DNA of 64,000 nucleotides from Tenacibaculum jejuense (GTDB taxonomy: Bacteria > Bacteroidota > Bacteroidia > Flavobacteriales > Flavobacteriaceae). The stretch is from positions 1,054,001 through 1,118,000 of the forward strand of contig NZ_LT899436.1 of assembly GCF_900198195.1 (NCBI RefSeq). Direction: 5' to 3'. Under the pieces are notes generated by a model, which worked only from the letters and a program-made list of their open reading frames with translations, did not search any database and had not been told where the DNA came from. Below are positions 25,186-33,997 of the stretch, piece after piece (position 1 is the stretch's first letter; each line of letters begins with the position of its first letter). The position numbers and the translations under genes are program-made.

Positions 25186-25990
25186 TATTTACGTTTTCTA
25201 AAGCTTTGATTTCTTTTTGATGAAAGTTTTTAATGATGTAAATATTTTCAAGATTACTCATGTCATTAAAAAGCTTGATGTTTATTCCATTGGTTTTATC
25301 TGTAACAGTTCCTATTAAAATTCCTTTAGGGAAAATAGTTGAATTCCCTCCAGTCATTATAGTGTCACCAATATTTATTTTTGCTTCTCTAGGAATATCA
25401 AGTAACTGGACAGTGTTATAATCTTCACCATCCCAACTCAAAGAACCAAAATAAGGACTACTTTTTAGTCTTGCATTTACTTTACTATTTCTATTTAATA
25501 TAGAACGTACTCTAGAGTAATTATTTGAAGAAGCATCTGTAATACCAATAATACCTTTGTCATTTATTACAGCCATTTCTTTATTTACCCCATGTTTTAA
25601 TCCACGATTTATAGTTAGATAGTTGTAAGGTTTATGAAATTCATTTTTATTGATTTTACCATCAATATATTTAAATTGCTGATTAAAGTTATTCGTATCT
25701 ACCGCAGTTTTAGTGTAAATGCTGTCAAGAAAATATTCAAGCTTCGATAACTTATTTTTTAATGTTAAGTTTTCTTGAATTAAAATCTGGTTTTCGTCTT
25801 TTAAGTTTAAGTAGTTTTTAAGATTACTCTTTTTCTCATAAACACCTCCAGTAATAGTATTAGCAGAACTAATAAATTTACTTTTATGGTAGCTATGATT
25901 ATTGATTGTTAAAGTGAAACCAACAATTTGTAACAGCAAAAAAAACAGAAAGTATTTGTATTTCTGAATAAAATAAATAAGCTGTTGCAT
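25178..25990 (-). CDS. mreC: Rod-shape determining protein MreC
   Basis: Periplasmic scaffold of the elongation complex anchored by one N-terminal membrane helix. The 270-residue protein has the anchor at about residues 12-30 (YKYFLFFLLLQIVGFTLTI), a coiled coil at about 60-95 (LKDENQILIQENLTLKNKLSKLEYFLDSI) and the beta-domain pair with NRGLKHGVNKEMAVINDKGIIG and INIGDTIMTGGNSTIFPKGILIGTV. It starts 5 bases after mreB ends and overlaps mreD by 8 bases. Confidence 0.94.
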   Translation of the reverse strand: MQQLIYFIQKYKYFLFFLLLQIVGFTLTINNHSYHKSKFISSANTITGGVYEKKSNLKNYLNLKDENQILIQENLTLKNKLSKLEYFLDSIYTKTAVDTNNFNQQFKYIDGKINKNEFHKPYNYLTINRGLKHGVNKEMAVINDKGIIGITDASSNNYSRVRSILNRNSKVNARLKSSPYFGSLSWDGEDYNTVQLLDIPREAKINIGDTIMTGGNSTIFPKGILIGTVTDKTNGINIKLFNDMSNLENIYIIKNFHQKEIKALENVNNE

Positions 25991-25995
25991 AACTT

Positions 25996-27024
25996 TTAGC
26001 TAACTAATACGCTCTTGTATTTATTTAAATTCTTTAAAGCAATACCTGTTCCTCTTACTACAGCTCTTAAAGGATCTTCGGCTACATAAACAGGTAAATC
26101 GGTTTTTCTTGATAATCTTTTATCTAGTCCTCTTAACATAGATCCACCACCTGCTAAATAAATACCAGTATTATAGATATCAGCTGCTAATTCAGGTGGA
26201 GTTTTCGAAAGAGTTTCCATTACAGCATCTTCTATTCTTAAAATAGATTTATCAAGTGCTTTTGCTATTTCTCTGTAAGAAACTTGCACTTGTTTTGGTT
26301 TTCCACTTAATAAATCACGACCTTGAACCATCATATCTTCTGGTGTTTCGTCTAAGTCTTCAGTGGCTGCACCTATTTGAATTTTCATTTTCTCAGCAGT
26401 AGTTTCACCTACATATAAGTTATGCTGGGTTCTCATGTAGTACATGATATCACTAGTGAATAAATCACCAGCAACTTTTACAGATTGGTCACATACAATA
26501 CCAGCTAAAGCTATAACTGCGATTTCTGTAGTACCACCTCCTATATCAATGATCATGTTACCTTTTGGTTCCATAATATCTACTCCAACACCAATTGCAG
26601 CAGCCATTGGTTCATAGATTAGATAAATTTCTTTGGCATTCATATGACGAGCAGAATCAATTACGGCTCTCTTTTCTACCTCAGTAATTCCAGAAGGAAT
26701 ACAAATAACCATTCGTAGAGAAGGTGGGAATATTTTTTTTCTAATAGCAGGAATTTGTTTTACAAATTCCTTAATCATTTCTTCAGAAGCTTGAAAGTCG
26801 GCAATTACACCATCCTTTAAAGGACGAATTGTTTTAATATTTTCATGGGTTTTACCTTGCATTTGTTGGGCTTCTTTACCCGTAGCGATAATTTTTCCAT
26901 TAACTCTATTTCTCGCAACAATCGAAGGACTATCGATAACTACCTTGCCATCATGTATGATAAGTGTATTCGCAGTGCCTAAATCGATTGCGATATCCTC
27001 CGTCATAAAGTCAAAAAATCCCAT
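25996..27024 (-). CDS. mreB: Actin-like rod-shape protein MreB
   Basis: Bacterial actin that guides lateral wall synthesis. The 342-residue protein has the family motifs DIAIDLGTANTLIIHDG (phosphate 1), IDIGGGTTEIAVIALAGIV (phosphate 2), IYEPMAAAIGVG and YLAGGGSMLRGL (adenosine site). It is the first gene of the mreB-mreC-mreD-mrdA-rodA operon. TAGATTTG about 40 bases upstream on the minus strand could be the -7 element, and purH ends 80 bases upstream on the same strand. Confidence 0.97.
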   Translation of the reverse strand: MGFFDFMTEDIAIDLGTANTLIIHDGKVVIDSPSIVARNRVNGKIIATGKEAQQMQGKTHENIKTIRPLKDGVIADFQASEEMIKEFVKQIPAIRKKIFPPSLRMVICIPSGITEVEKRAVIDSARHMNAKEIYLIYEPMAAAIGVGVDIMEPKGNMIIDIGGGTTEIAVIALAGIVCDQSVKVAGDLFTSDIMYYMRTQHNLYVGETTAEKMKIQIGAATEDLDETPEDMMVQGRDLLSGKPKQVQVSYREIAKALDKSILRIEDAVMETLSKTPPELAADIYNTGIYLAGGGSMLRGLDKRLSRKTDLPVYVAEDPLRAVVRGTGIALKNLNKYKSVLVS

Positions 27025-27104
27025 AAAAAATATTTAAAAGTGTAACCCGTTTATGTATTCTTACAAATCTAATAAAAAAAACGTTAGAAATAACACCTTA
27101 AACA

Positions 27105-28628
27105 TTAATGTTTAAAGTGTCTTGTTCCTGTAAACACCATCGACAATCCATTGTCGTTACAGTAGTTTACACTTAATTCGTCTTTAATAGAACCTCCAGG
27201 TTGTATAACTGATTTAATTCCAGCGTTATCTGCAATTTCTACACAGTCCGGGAACGGGAAAAAAGCATCACTTGCCATCACAGCATTTTCTAAATCAAAA
27301 CCAAAACTTTTTGCTTTGTCAATTGCTTGTCTTAATGCGTCAACACGACTTGTTTGTCCAGTTCCACTAGCACATAATTGCTTGTTTTTAGCTAAAACAA
27401 TAGTGTTTGATTTTGTATGCTTACATATTTTAGAAGCAAATAATAAATCTTCTATTTGTTCAGATGTAGGTTTAGAAGTAGTAGGGTATGATAAATCTTC
27501 TACGCTATCTGTTTTTGCATCTTTATCTTGAACTAGTAATCCATTCAAAGAAGTTCTTACAATTTGATTTGGTAATACCACTTCTTTTTGAACTAAAATA
27601 ATTCTATTTTTCTTCCCTTTTAATATTTCTAAGGCATCATCATCGAAACTTGGAGCTATGACAACTTCACAGAATAATTTATGAATTTCTTCAGCAGTTT
27701 CTTTGTCAATCGTAACATTAGAAATTAAAATTCCTCCAAAAGCAGAAACTGGGTCACCAGCTAAAGCATCTACATAAGCTTGGTATACAGTTTCTCTTTG
27801 AGCAAAACCACAAGCATTGTTATGTTTTAAAATAGCGAATGTAGGAGCTTCTCCTTTAAATTCGTTGATTAAGTTTACAGCGGCATCTACATCAAGAAGA
27901 TTGTTATAGCTCAATTCTTTACCATGTAATTTGTCAAACATAGCATCTAAATCTCCAAAGAAATATCCTTTTTGATGTGGGTTTTCACCATATCGTAAAG
28001 TTTTAGCTGTAGTTTCACTAGCTTTAAATACAACTTCATCTTCATTAAAATAATTAAAGATAGCTGTATCGTAATGTGAAGAAATATTGAAGGCTTTAGC
28101 AGCATACTTTTTTCTATCAGCAATTGAAGTTTCTCCGTTGTTTTCCGAAATTAAGTTTAAAAACTCATCGTATTGTTCCATTGAAGAAACAATTACGGTG
28201 TCTTTAAAGTTTTTTGCAGCAGCTCTAATAAGAGAAATACCTCCGATATCAATTTTTTCGATAATATCTTGTTCGCTAGCACCTGAAGCTACCGTTTTTT
28301 CAAAAGGATATAAATCAACAATTACTAAGTCGATTTGTGGAATATTGAATTCAGAAAGTTGAGCTACATCACTTTCGTTTTCTTGTCTGTTTAAAATTCC
28401 TCCAAAAATTTTAGGGTGTAATGTTTTTACTCTCCCACCTAAAATTGAAGGGTAATCTGTAACACTTTCTACAGGAACAACATTGATACCTAATTCAGAA
28501 ATAAATTTTTCAGTACCACCAGTAGAGTATATCGTTACTCCTAAATCATTAAGTTTTTTTGCTATTGGTGCTAATCCATCTTTATGAAAAACAGATATAA
28601 GTGCAGATTTAATTGTTTTATTGCTCAT
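27105..28628 (-). CDS. purH: Bifunctional AICAR formyltransferase / IMP cyclohydrolase
   Basis: Carries out the last two steps of de novo IMP synthesis. The 507-residue protein has the N-terminal cyclohydrolase (MGS-like) domain with SALISVFHKDGLAPIAKKL, IYSTGGTEKF, GGRVKTLHPKIFGGIL and IDIGGISLIRAAAKNF, followed by the transformylase domain with LRYGENPHQKGYFFGD, ILKHNNACGFA and DAFFPFPDCVEIADNAGIKSVIQPGGS. It has its own promoter (28654-28684). A 21-base dyad overlaps its stop codon (27092-27112) but lacks a T-run. Confidence 0.97.
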   Translation of the reverse strand: MSNKTIKSALISVFHKDGLAPIAKKLNDLGVTIYSTGGTEKFISELGINVVPVESVTDYPSILGGRVKTLHPKIFGGILNRQENESDVAQLSEFNIPQIDLVIVDLYPFEKTVASGASEQDIIEKIDIGGISLIRAAAKNFKDTVIVSSMEQYDEFLNLISENNGETSIADRKKYAAKAFNISSHYDTAIFNYFNEDEVVFKASETTAKTLRYGENPHQKGYFFGDLDAMFDKLHGKELSYNNLLDVDAAVNLINEFKGEAPTFAILKHNNACGFAQRETVYQAYVDALAGDPVSAFGGILISNVTIDKETAEEIHKLFCEVVIAPSFDDDALEILKGKKNRIILVQKEVVLPNQIVRTSLNGLLVQDKDAKTDSVEDLSYPTTSKPTSEQIEDLLFASKICKHTKSNTIVLAKNKQLCASGTGQTSRVDALRQAIDKAKSFGFDLENAVMASDAFFPFPDCVEIADNAGIKSVIQPGGSIKDELSVNYCNDNGLSMVFTGTRHFKH

Positions 28629-28653
28629 GTTTGTTGTGTTGTTAATGAGCGCG

Positions 28654-28684
28654 CAAATTTACTAAAACTTGAATTTTACTGCAA
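28654..28684 (-). promoter_or_regulatory. Promoter of purH
   Basis: On the minus strand TTG (28684-28682), a 20-base spacer, then TAAATTTG (28661-28654), followed by CGCGC. It is about 25 bases before the purH start. Confidence 0.75.
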
Positions 28685-28701
28685 TTGTTTGAAGAGGGTT
28701 T

Positions 28702-28753
28702 TTAAAAAGAAAACCGGAAAAACTTGTTAATAACTTAAAAGTTTTTCCGGTTT
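28702..28753 (-). terminator. Terminator after the 38-residue microgene
   Basis: AAACCGGAAAAACTT (28711-28725) and AAGTTTTTCCGGTTT (28739-28753) form a perfect 15-bp stem; the minus strand continues TTCTTTTT. It lies 20 bases after the microgene stop and before the purH promoter. Confidence 0.82.
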
Positions 28754-28773
28754 AAAGTTTTTTTATTGACTTT

Positions 28774-28890
28774 TTATTCTGCGTTTTCAAGGAAATCTCT
28801 TACCCAAAGAGCTATCTTTTCCAGTAAAGTCAATTTTCCAGCGTCGGTAGGTTTACCTAAGCCTTCATAATTAGGGATATTTCTACTCAT
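28774..28890 (-). CDS. 38-residue microprotein with an FtsA-like C-terminal tail
   Basis: A short frame starting MSRNIPNYEGLGKPTDAGK and ending LTLLEKIALWVRDFLENAE; a second in-frame ATG lies directly before the chosen start. Its last 17 residues (LLEKIALWVRDFLENAE) align without gaps to the end of FtsA from this window (FLEKFTERFKEFLDNAE): 8 identities and mostly conservative changes elsewhere, the same terminal NAE. In FtsA this segment is an amphipathic membrane-binding helix. The gene follows the GAF protein gene on the same strand and is closed by a strong terminator, which argues that it is expressed. Function unknown; membrane association or competition with FtsA is inference. Confidence 0.65.
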   Translation of the reverse strand: MSRNIPNYEGLGKPTDAGKLTLLEKIALWVRDFLENAE

Positions 28891-28971
28891 CATTAGGGGA
28901 TTTAAAGATTAGTAATAAAATTGTTGATAACTTTTTACAAATCTATACAAAAAAACTTTATAACCAAGTAA

Positions 28972-29436
28972 TTAGCTAGTTTTTTGCAAAAAAAACGAAA
29001 CTTTTTCGCAAATAAATTCTAAAAGTTCTTCATCTTTTTTAGAAAATGGATTAATTGTGTGAGAATCAATATCTATTTGACCAATATTCTCTCCATCAAC
29101 AAAAATTGGAATTACGATTTCAGATTTTACTTTCCATCCGCAAGAAATATAATTGTCCTGTTCTGAAACATCTTGAACTACTAGGTTTTTGTTACTCACA
29201 GCAACTTGTCCGCAAATACCTTTTCCAAAAGGAATAATTGTGTGTTCAGTAGGTTCACCAGCAAATTGCGCAAGTTTTAATTCTTCTTTATCACCATTCT
29301 TAAAATAAAAACCTACCCAATCGTAATATGAAATTTCTTCTTTTAAGTAATCACATATGTTTTGTAGCTTCTCTTCTAAAGTTAATTCTTTATTTAAAAT
29401 GGCTTCAGATTGTGCTTTTAAATTTTCAATATTCAT
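28972..29436 (-). CDS. GAF-domain protein, free methionine-R-sulfoxide reductase-like
   Basis: A single GAF domain of 154 residues, close in layout to the enzyme that reduces free methionine-(R)-sulfoxide: YYDWVGFYF, PFGKGICGQVAVSN, DNYISCGWKVKSEIVIPI and GQIDIDSHTINPFSKKDEELL. Of the three cysteines used in E. coli, two have counterparts here (C75 and C99, the latter at the catalytic position); the first one appears to be replaced in the sequence AQFAGEPTEH. Activity is therefore likely but not certain. It starts two bases after the rluB-type gene ends. Confidence 0.82.
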   Translation of the reverse strand: MNIENLKAQSEAILNKELTLEEKLQNICDYLKEEISYYDWVGFYFKNGDKEELKLAQFAGEPTEHTIIPFGKGICGQVAVSNKNLVVQDVSEQDNYISCGWKVKSEIVIPIFVDGENIGQIDIDSHTINPFSKKDEELLEFICEKVSFFLQKTS

Positions 29437-29438
29437 TT

Positions 29439-30272
29439 TTATAACATCTTTAGGTTGTTAACTTCTTGTTGTGTTAAAGTTCTATATCTACCACGAGGTA
29501 GATTCTTTTTTGTTAATCCAGCAAAGATAACTCGATCTAATTTTACAACATGATAACCAAAGTGATCAAATATTTTTCTTACGATTCTGTTTCTACCTGA
29601 GTGAATCTCTATACCAACTTCTGTTTTCTTTTCTCCTTCAACGTAAGAAACGGCATCAATAAATACTTTACGACCTTCAATTACCACATCACCTCTTAGT
29701 TTTTCAAGATCTGATAGTGTTAACTTTTTATCTAACGAAGCATGATATAGTTTTCGTACATTATGTTTTGGATGTGTTAATTTTTTAGCTAATTCACCAT
29801 CGTTAGTAAACAATAATAATCCTGTTGTATTTCTATCTAATCTACCTACTGGATATATACGTTCCTTAGTCGCATTACCTATTAATTCCATTACAGTTTT
29901 TCTACCACGGTCATCTTCCATAGTCGTAATGTAATTTTTAGGTTTATTCAGTAAAACATATCTTTTTTCTTCAATGGAAATTAAAGTTCCATCAAAACGA
30001 ACAGCATCATGAGGTTGAACTTTGTATCCCATTTCTGTAATTAATTTTCCATTTACAGTTACACTTCCGTGCTCAATAAATGTATCAGCTTCTCTTCTAG
30101 AACAAATTCCCGAGTTAGAGATAAATTTATTTAAACGAATTCCTGTACTTTCTTCTTTTTTAGGTGTATTTGAAGATTTCTTTACTGGTTTTCTAAAATT
30201 AGATTGTTTTTTAGAGCGAGGATTGCTGTTCTTTCCAGCTTGTCGTCCTCTCGACGAGTTATTTTTATTCAT
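29439..30272 (-). CDS. rluB: 23S rRNA pseudouridine synthase of the RluB/RsuA family
   Basis: The 277-residue enzyme isomerises a uridine in rRNA, most probably in 23S. After a basic, low-complexity N-terminal extension of about 45 residues there is an S4 RNA-binding domain (IRLNKFISNSGICSRREADTFIEHGSVTVNG) and the catalytic domain with the aspartate in YPVGRLDRNTTGLLLFTNDGELAKKLTHP. I start it at ATG 30272 (MNKNNSSRG); a frame extended to a TTG at 30299 is open but less likely. TATATTTG upstream on the minus strand is a possible promoter box. The exact target site (RluB versus RluE or RsuA) is not determined. Confidence 0.9.
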   Translation of the reverse strand: MNKNNSSRGRQAGKNSNPRSKKQSNFRKPVKKSSNTPKKEESTGIRLNKFISNSGICSRREADTFIEHGSVTVNGKLITEMGYKVQPHDAVRFDGTLISIEEKRYVLLNKPKNYITTMEDDRGRKTVMELIGNATKERIYPVGRLDRNTTGLLLFTNDGELAKKLTHPKHNVRKLYHASLDKKLTLSDLEKLRGDVVIEGRKVFIDAVSYVEGEKKTEVGIEIHSGRNRIVRKIFDHFGYHVVKLDRVIFAGLTKKNLPRGRYRTLTQQEVNNLKML

Positions 30273-30495
30273 TTTTAAATGATTTTTAAGCGGCCGCAAA
30301 TATAATTCAAATATTTGATCTTCAGTGGAAAATATTATAAAATTAACTTTTGCTTTATTGTTTGATATTTGATGTAATTTCGATAGGGTTAAAGGGTATT
30401 AGTTCTAGCGAAATTCTAATATAATTTTAAAAACTAATATTGAGCTCATATCGATTAACTACTTGAACTTAATCATTGCTAATGCTTTTTATATT

Positions 30496-31416
30496 TTAAT
30501 TTAGTTGATTTATAACTTTATCTAGTAATAAAGATTTGTCTATTAAAAGTAAACTAAAAACACCAATTAATAATAGAATTTTTAGAATGTTATGAATTAA
30601 TTGATATTGTTTTTTAGTATAAGATTTCCAAGTATAAAAACCAATTGCAGTTAATGTAATTCCAGCTAAATAAAAATAATACTTCATATACTGTATAGCA
30701 GGATAGTCAAATAAAATAATAATAGGAACTAAAGTTAGTCCTAATAATAAAAAGATGAATTGCTTGGTTTTTTTTTCTCCATAGACTACAGGAAAAGTGT
30801 TGTAATTATTTACTATTGCTCCTTTAATATTTTCTAAGTCTTTTATAAGTTCTCTAACAACAATAACGAAGAATAAGAAAAAGGCATGGACGAAAATTAC
30901 TTTAGAGAAATTTTTGTAGTGTACAAAGATTACAAAAAATGGTAATATAGTCAATATAGTTGCGCTGAATAAGCCTAATAAAGGATATCTTTTAAGTTTG
31001 TGCGAATACAGCCATATTCCAAAGATATAACAAGCAAAAAATACACCAGCTCTCCATGATACCAACCACCCAAAAGTGAAACCAGTAAAATTTAAAAGGA
31101 AATATAAAGAAAGTTTAGTTTCTTGTTTAATCTTATCATCAAGTGTACTTTTTATGGGTTTGTTTATTCTATCAGCTTTTACATCATAAAAATTATTGAT
31201 GATATATCCTCCAGCAATTACACAGACGGTAGCAAGTACTAGGTATAATAAATGCCAATCTAATAAAACGTGCTTTAATGATTTGTTTTCAGAAAAAATG
31301 AAAATAGCTGCAAGATATTGAGCGGCTACTAATACTAATATGTTATACCCTCTTACAACAGATAACAGGCTTAATAGTTTTACCAATAAAGTTCTGTCGT
31401 AAAACTTAGAATTCAT
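30496..31416 (-). CDS. UbiA-family prenyltransferase, probably lipid-forming
   Basis: A 306-residue integral membrane protein with eight or nine hydrophobic segments. The prenyl-diphosphate binding site is seen in AGGYIINNFYDVKADRINKP (an N-N-x-x-D-x-x-x-D form of the usual NDxxD) and the second aspartate region in VVVRELIKDLENIKGA. Related flavobacterial proteins are usually named geranylgeranylglycerol-phosphate geranylgeranyltransferase, but the true substrate is uncertain. It follows a GHMP kinase and mvaD in one unit, linking it to isoprenoid supply. Confidence 0.82.
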   Translation of the reverse strand: MNSKFYDRTLLVKLLSLLSVVRGYNILVLVAAQYLAAIFIFSENKSLKHVLLDWHLLYLVLATVCVIAGGYIINNFYDVKADRINKPIKSTLDDKIKQETKLSLYFLLNFTGFTFGWLVSWRAGVFFACYIFGIWLYSHKLKRYPLLGLFSATILTILPFFVIFVHYKNFSKVIFVHAFFLFFVIVVRELIKDLENIKGAIVNNYNTFPVVYGEKKTKQFIFLLLGLTLVPIIILFDYPAIQYMKYYFYLAGITLTAIGFYTWKSYTKKQYQLIHNILKILLLIGVFSLLLIDKSLLLDKVINQLN

Positions 31417-31422
31417 GAGTTT

Positions 31423-32349
31423 TTAAAATCGATACACTAACTCAAGTTTGTAATCTTTTAAGCTAGCTTTTGCTTTTTCGTAGTCTTCTGTAAAACCTAA
31501 AATGTAGCCACCACCACCAGAACCACATAATTTTAAGTAGTAATCGTTAGTTTGTATTCCTTTCTCCCAAACTTTATGGAAAGCATTAGGAATCATTGGT
31601 TTAAAATTTGTTAAAACAACTTTGGAAAGTTGCTTTACGTTAGAAAATAAAGATTTTACATTTCCTTTTAAGAAATCTTCAATACAAGCATCTGTATAAG
31701 TAACAAACTCATTACTTAACATTTTTCTAAAACCTTCATTTTTCATTTTATTCATGAAAAGGCTCACCATTGGCTCAGTTTCACCAACTTGTTCAGAGTC
31801 TAATAAGAAAACAGCGCCTTTACCTTCTTTTTGAGAAGGAATTCCAGTGGCTTCAATATTTTCTTTAGAATTGATAAGAATAGGTAAACTTAAATAAGAG
31901 TTTAAAGGATCTAACCCTGAACTTTTACCATGGAAAAAAGATTCCATTAATGAGAAAACTTCTTTAAGTTTTATTAACTTATCTCTGGTTAAGTTTTCTA
32001 GGACAGTTATTTTGTCGTTAGCATATTTGTCGTAAACAGATGCTACTAAAGCTCCAGAACTTCCAATTCCGTAACCCATTGGGATAGAAGAATCGAAATA
32101 CATTCCAGAATCGATATCATTTTTAAATTCAGCTAAATTGAAAGAAACTATTTCAGTATCTAATTCAACTAAATATTTATAAAAATCTTTTAAACTCTCA
32201 TTTGATTTAAGAGCTTGACCAGATAAATTTTTAGAAACTTTTAAAGCTCCTTTGTAAGAGTTAAAAGGAATTGCTAATCCTTTCGAGTCTTTGATGATAC
32301 CGTATTCTCCAAAAAGTAAAATTTTGGCGTAAAATAAAGGTCCTTTCAT
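31423..32349 (-). CDS. GHMP kinase, probable mevalonate kinase
   Basis: A 308-residue kinase of the GHMP fold. N-terminal AKILLFGEYGIIKDSKGLAIPF fits mevalonate kinase; the ATP loop is PMGYGIGSSGALVASVYDKY; the third motif is LCGSGGGGYILGF close to the C terminus. It would phosphorylate mevalonate in the mevalonate pathway, whose decarboxylase gene lies two genes upstream in the same unit. A second GHMP kinase of a different subgroup is encoded at 41261-42196; which of them does mevalonate and which phosphomevalonate cannot be settled from sequence alone. Confidence 0.85.
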   Translation of the reverse strand: MKGPLFYAKILLFGEYGIIKDSKGLAIPFNSYKGALKVSKNLSGQALKSNESLKDFYKYLVELDTEIVSFNLAEFKNDIDSGMYFDSSIPMGYGIGSSGALVASVYDKYANDKITVLENLTRDKLIKLKEVFSLMESFFHGKSSGLDPLNSYLSLPILINSKENIEATGIPSQKEGKGAVFLLDSEQVGETEPMVSLFMNKMKNEGFRKMLSNEFVTYTDACIEDFLKGNVKSLFSNVKQLSKVVLTNFKPMIPNAFHKVWEKGIQTNDYYLKLCGSGGGGYILGFTEDYEKAKASLKDYKLELVYRF

Positions 32350-32387
32350 TTTTCTGAATTCTTTCTAATCACAAAGATACTCAATAT

Positions 32388-32873
32388 TTAATAAACATTT
32401 TTGTAAAAGGTTTTCCAAATCCCAACTTTTTCACCGTCTTTGTATTTTCCTCTAGTTTTTATTTTTCCGTTTTTGTAAAAAGTTTTCCAAACCCCATTTT
32501 CTTTTCCATTTTTAAAACGTCCTAAAGATTGGAGTTCACCAGTTTTAAAATAAGTTCTCTTTGGTCCGTTTATAATGCCGTTCTTATAACTTACTTTTTT
32601 AGAAAGTGCGCCATGAATATCATAGTAATTAACGATTCCTTCGAATAATTCATTATTAATTTTTGAATTACTACTGTAACCTTCTAAATATCGATTTCCG
32701 TTTTTATAAAACTTTACAATCCAATATCCATTTTTAACCTTCTTTGGCATTGGAACATAAAAAACAGCTTCAGTTTGTTTTACTTCTTTCCAGTTATTAT
32801 CGTACCATGTAGTTTTTTGAGCTAAAATATTAACCGAGGAAAAAACAAATAATAAGATAAATACAGTTCTCAT
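32388..32873 (-). CDS. Secreted protein with MORN-type (YwqK-like) repeats
   Basis: A 161-residue protein with a signal peptide (VFILLFVFSSVNILAQ) and repeats of the MORN_2 type: GYWIVKFYKNGNRYLEGY, INGPKRTYFKTGELQSLGRF, ENGVWKTFYKNGKIKTRGKY and EKVGIWKTFYKN. The family is widespread in Bacteroidota and sometimes labelled as antitoxin YwqK, which the location does not support. It sits between mvaD (5 bases before) and the mevalonate kinase gene (38 bases after) on the same strand. Function unknown. Confidence 0.8.
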   Translation of the reverse strand: MRTVFILLFVFSSVNILAQKTTWYDNNWKEVKQTEAVFYVPMPKKVKNGYWIVKFYKNGNRYLEGYSSNSKINNELFEGIVNYYDIHGALSKKVSYKNGIINGPKRTYFKTGELQSLGRFKNGKENGVWKTFYKNGKIKTRGKYKDGEKVGIWKTFYKNVY

Positions 32874-32878
32874 AAAAA

Positions 32879-33997
32879 TTAAATTAAGGCTGCTCCGTTT
32901 CCTGAGAAATCATGAATATATTGACCTTTTTGACAATATTGAGAAAGCTTTTGATCTATAAAACTATGGATTTTTTCTTTCTCGTTATTAGGATATAATA
33001 AATGAACATTTGCGCCAGCATCTAAAGTGAAACAAACATTGCTGTTTGTTTTAGTTCTGTATTCCCAAATTTCATTAATAATTTTTAAAGTATTAGGTTT
33101 CATTAAAATGAAGTAAGGATCACTAGTAAGCATCATTGCGTGTAAAGTCAAGGCTTCACTTTCTACCAGTTTAATGAACTCTTTAATATTACCAGTTTGT
33201 AAAATTTTTGAAATTTTACTCAAATTATCATTTGCTTGTTTGAAACGATTTTCTGCATAAGGATGATCGAACATTAAGTTGTGACCAACGGTACTTGAAA
33301 CTTGTTTTTCTCCTTTGTCAACTAATAAAATAGTGTCTTGGTAGTTGTCAAAAATGGAGTGTACGTAATGAGGGAATTTTACACCATACAAATCAGAGCT
33401 TGTTTCAAAATCATCGTGTTTTCCCCAAATTACTAAAGGACCTTCAATACTTCTACTCGCACTACCAGAACCCAAACGAGCTAAGAAAGACGCTTTTTGG
33501 TTGAAAAATTCTTCTGAAATTGTGTTGTCTAATGATTTTTCTAAACTCATTAAACATGCAGCTATAGCACTCATTCCACTTGCAGAAGAAGCAATTCCAC
33601 TACTATGAGGAAACGAGTTCTCTGAATGAATTTCCATTTTATATTCTAAAATATAGGGACAATAGGTAACTATTCTTTCAAAGAAGGTAGCTATTTTAGG
33701 TTTAAATTCATCTTTCTTTTTTCCTTCGAAAAATAATTCAAAATCTGCTTCTTTTACTTTTTTAGTTTTGGTAAAAGTAATTTTAGTCTTTGTATGGCAA
33801 TTACTTAAGGTAAAACTTATTGAAGCATTTTTTGGTAGTTGAGGATTGGTTTTTCCCCAGTATTTAACTAAAGCTATATTACTTGGGGTTTTCCAAGTTA
33901 CAGTAGTTTCTTTGATTGAAAAATCTAATTCTTTAGGAATAAAAGAAGTTGTGTTAATACTCAAACCTTTAATTTTTGTGTAAAGATAGCCTTTCAC
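32879..33997 (-). CDS. mvaD: Diphosphomevalonate decarboxylase
   Basis: Converts mevalonate diphosphate to isopentenyl diphosphate with ATP. The 372-residue GHMP protein has TVTWKTPSNIALVKYWGK (substrate-binding start), the ATP loop SFPHSSGIASSASGMSAIAACL, and SRSIEGPLVIWG, as well as CFTLDAGANVHLLY in the C-terminal half. GTG at 33997, directly abutting the stop of the response-regulator gene, is the only start consistent with the full conserved region. The gene begins a unit with the MORN protein, mevalonate kinase and UbiA-type transferase. Confidence 0.95.
   Translation of the reverse strand: MKGYLYTKIKGLSINTTSFIPKELDFSIKETTVTWKTPSNIALVKYWGKTNPQLPKNASISFTLSNCHTKTKITFTKTKKVKEADFELFFEGKKKDEFKPKIATFFERIVTYCPYILEYKMEIHSENSFPHSSGIASSASGMSAIAACLMSLEKSLDNTISEEFFNQKASFLARLGSGSASRSIEGPLVIWGKHDDFETSSDLYGVKFPHYVHSIFDNYQDTILLVDKGEKQVSSTVGHNLMFDHPYAENRFKQANDNLSKISKILQTGNIKEFIKLVESEALTLHAMMLTSDPYFILMKPNTLKIINEIWEYRTKTNSNVCFTLDAGANVHLLYPNNEKEKIHSFIDQKLSQYCQKGQYIHDFSGNGAALI

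Noticed and set aside
27092..27112. Dyad CTTAAACATTAATGTTTAAAG at the purH stop as a terminator
   Set aside because: All A/T-rich stem with no following T-run on the minus strand; too weak to call.
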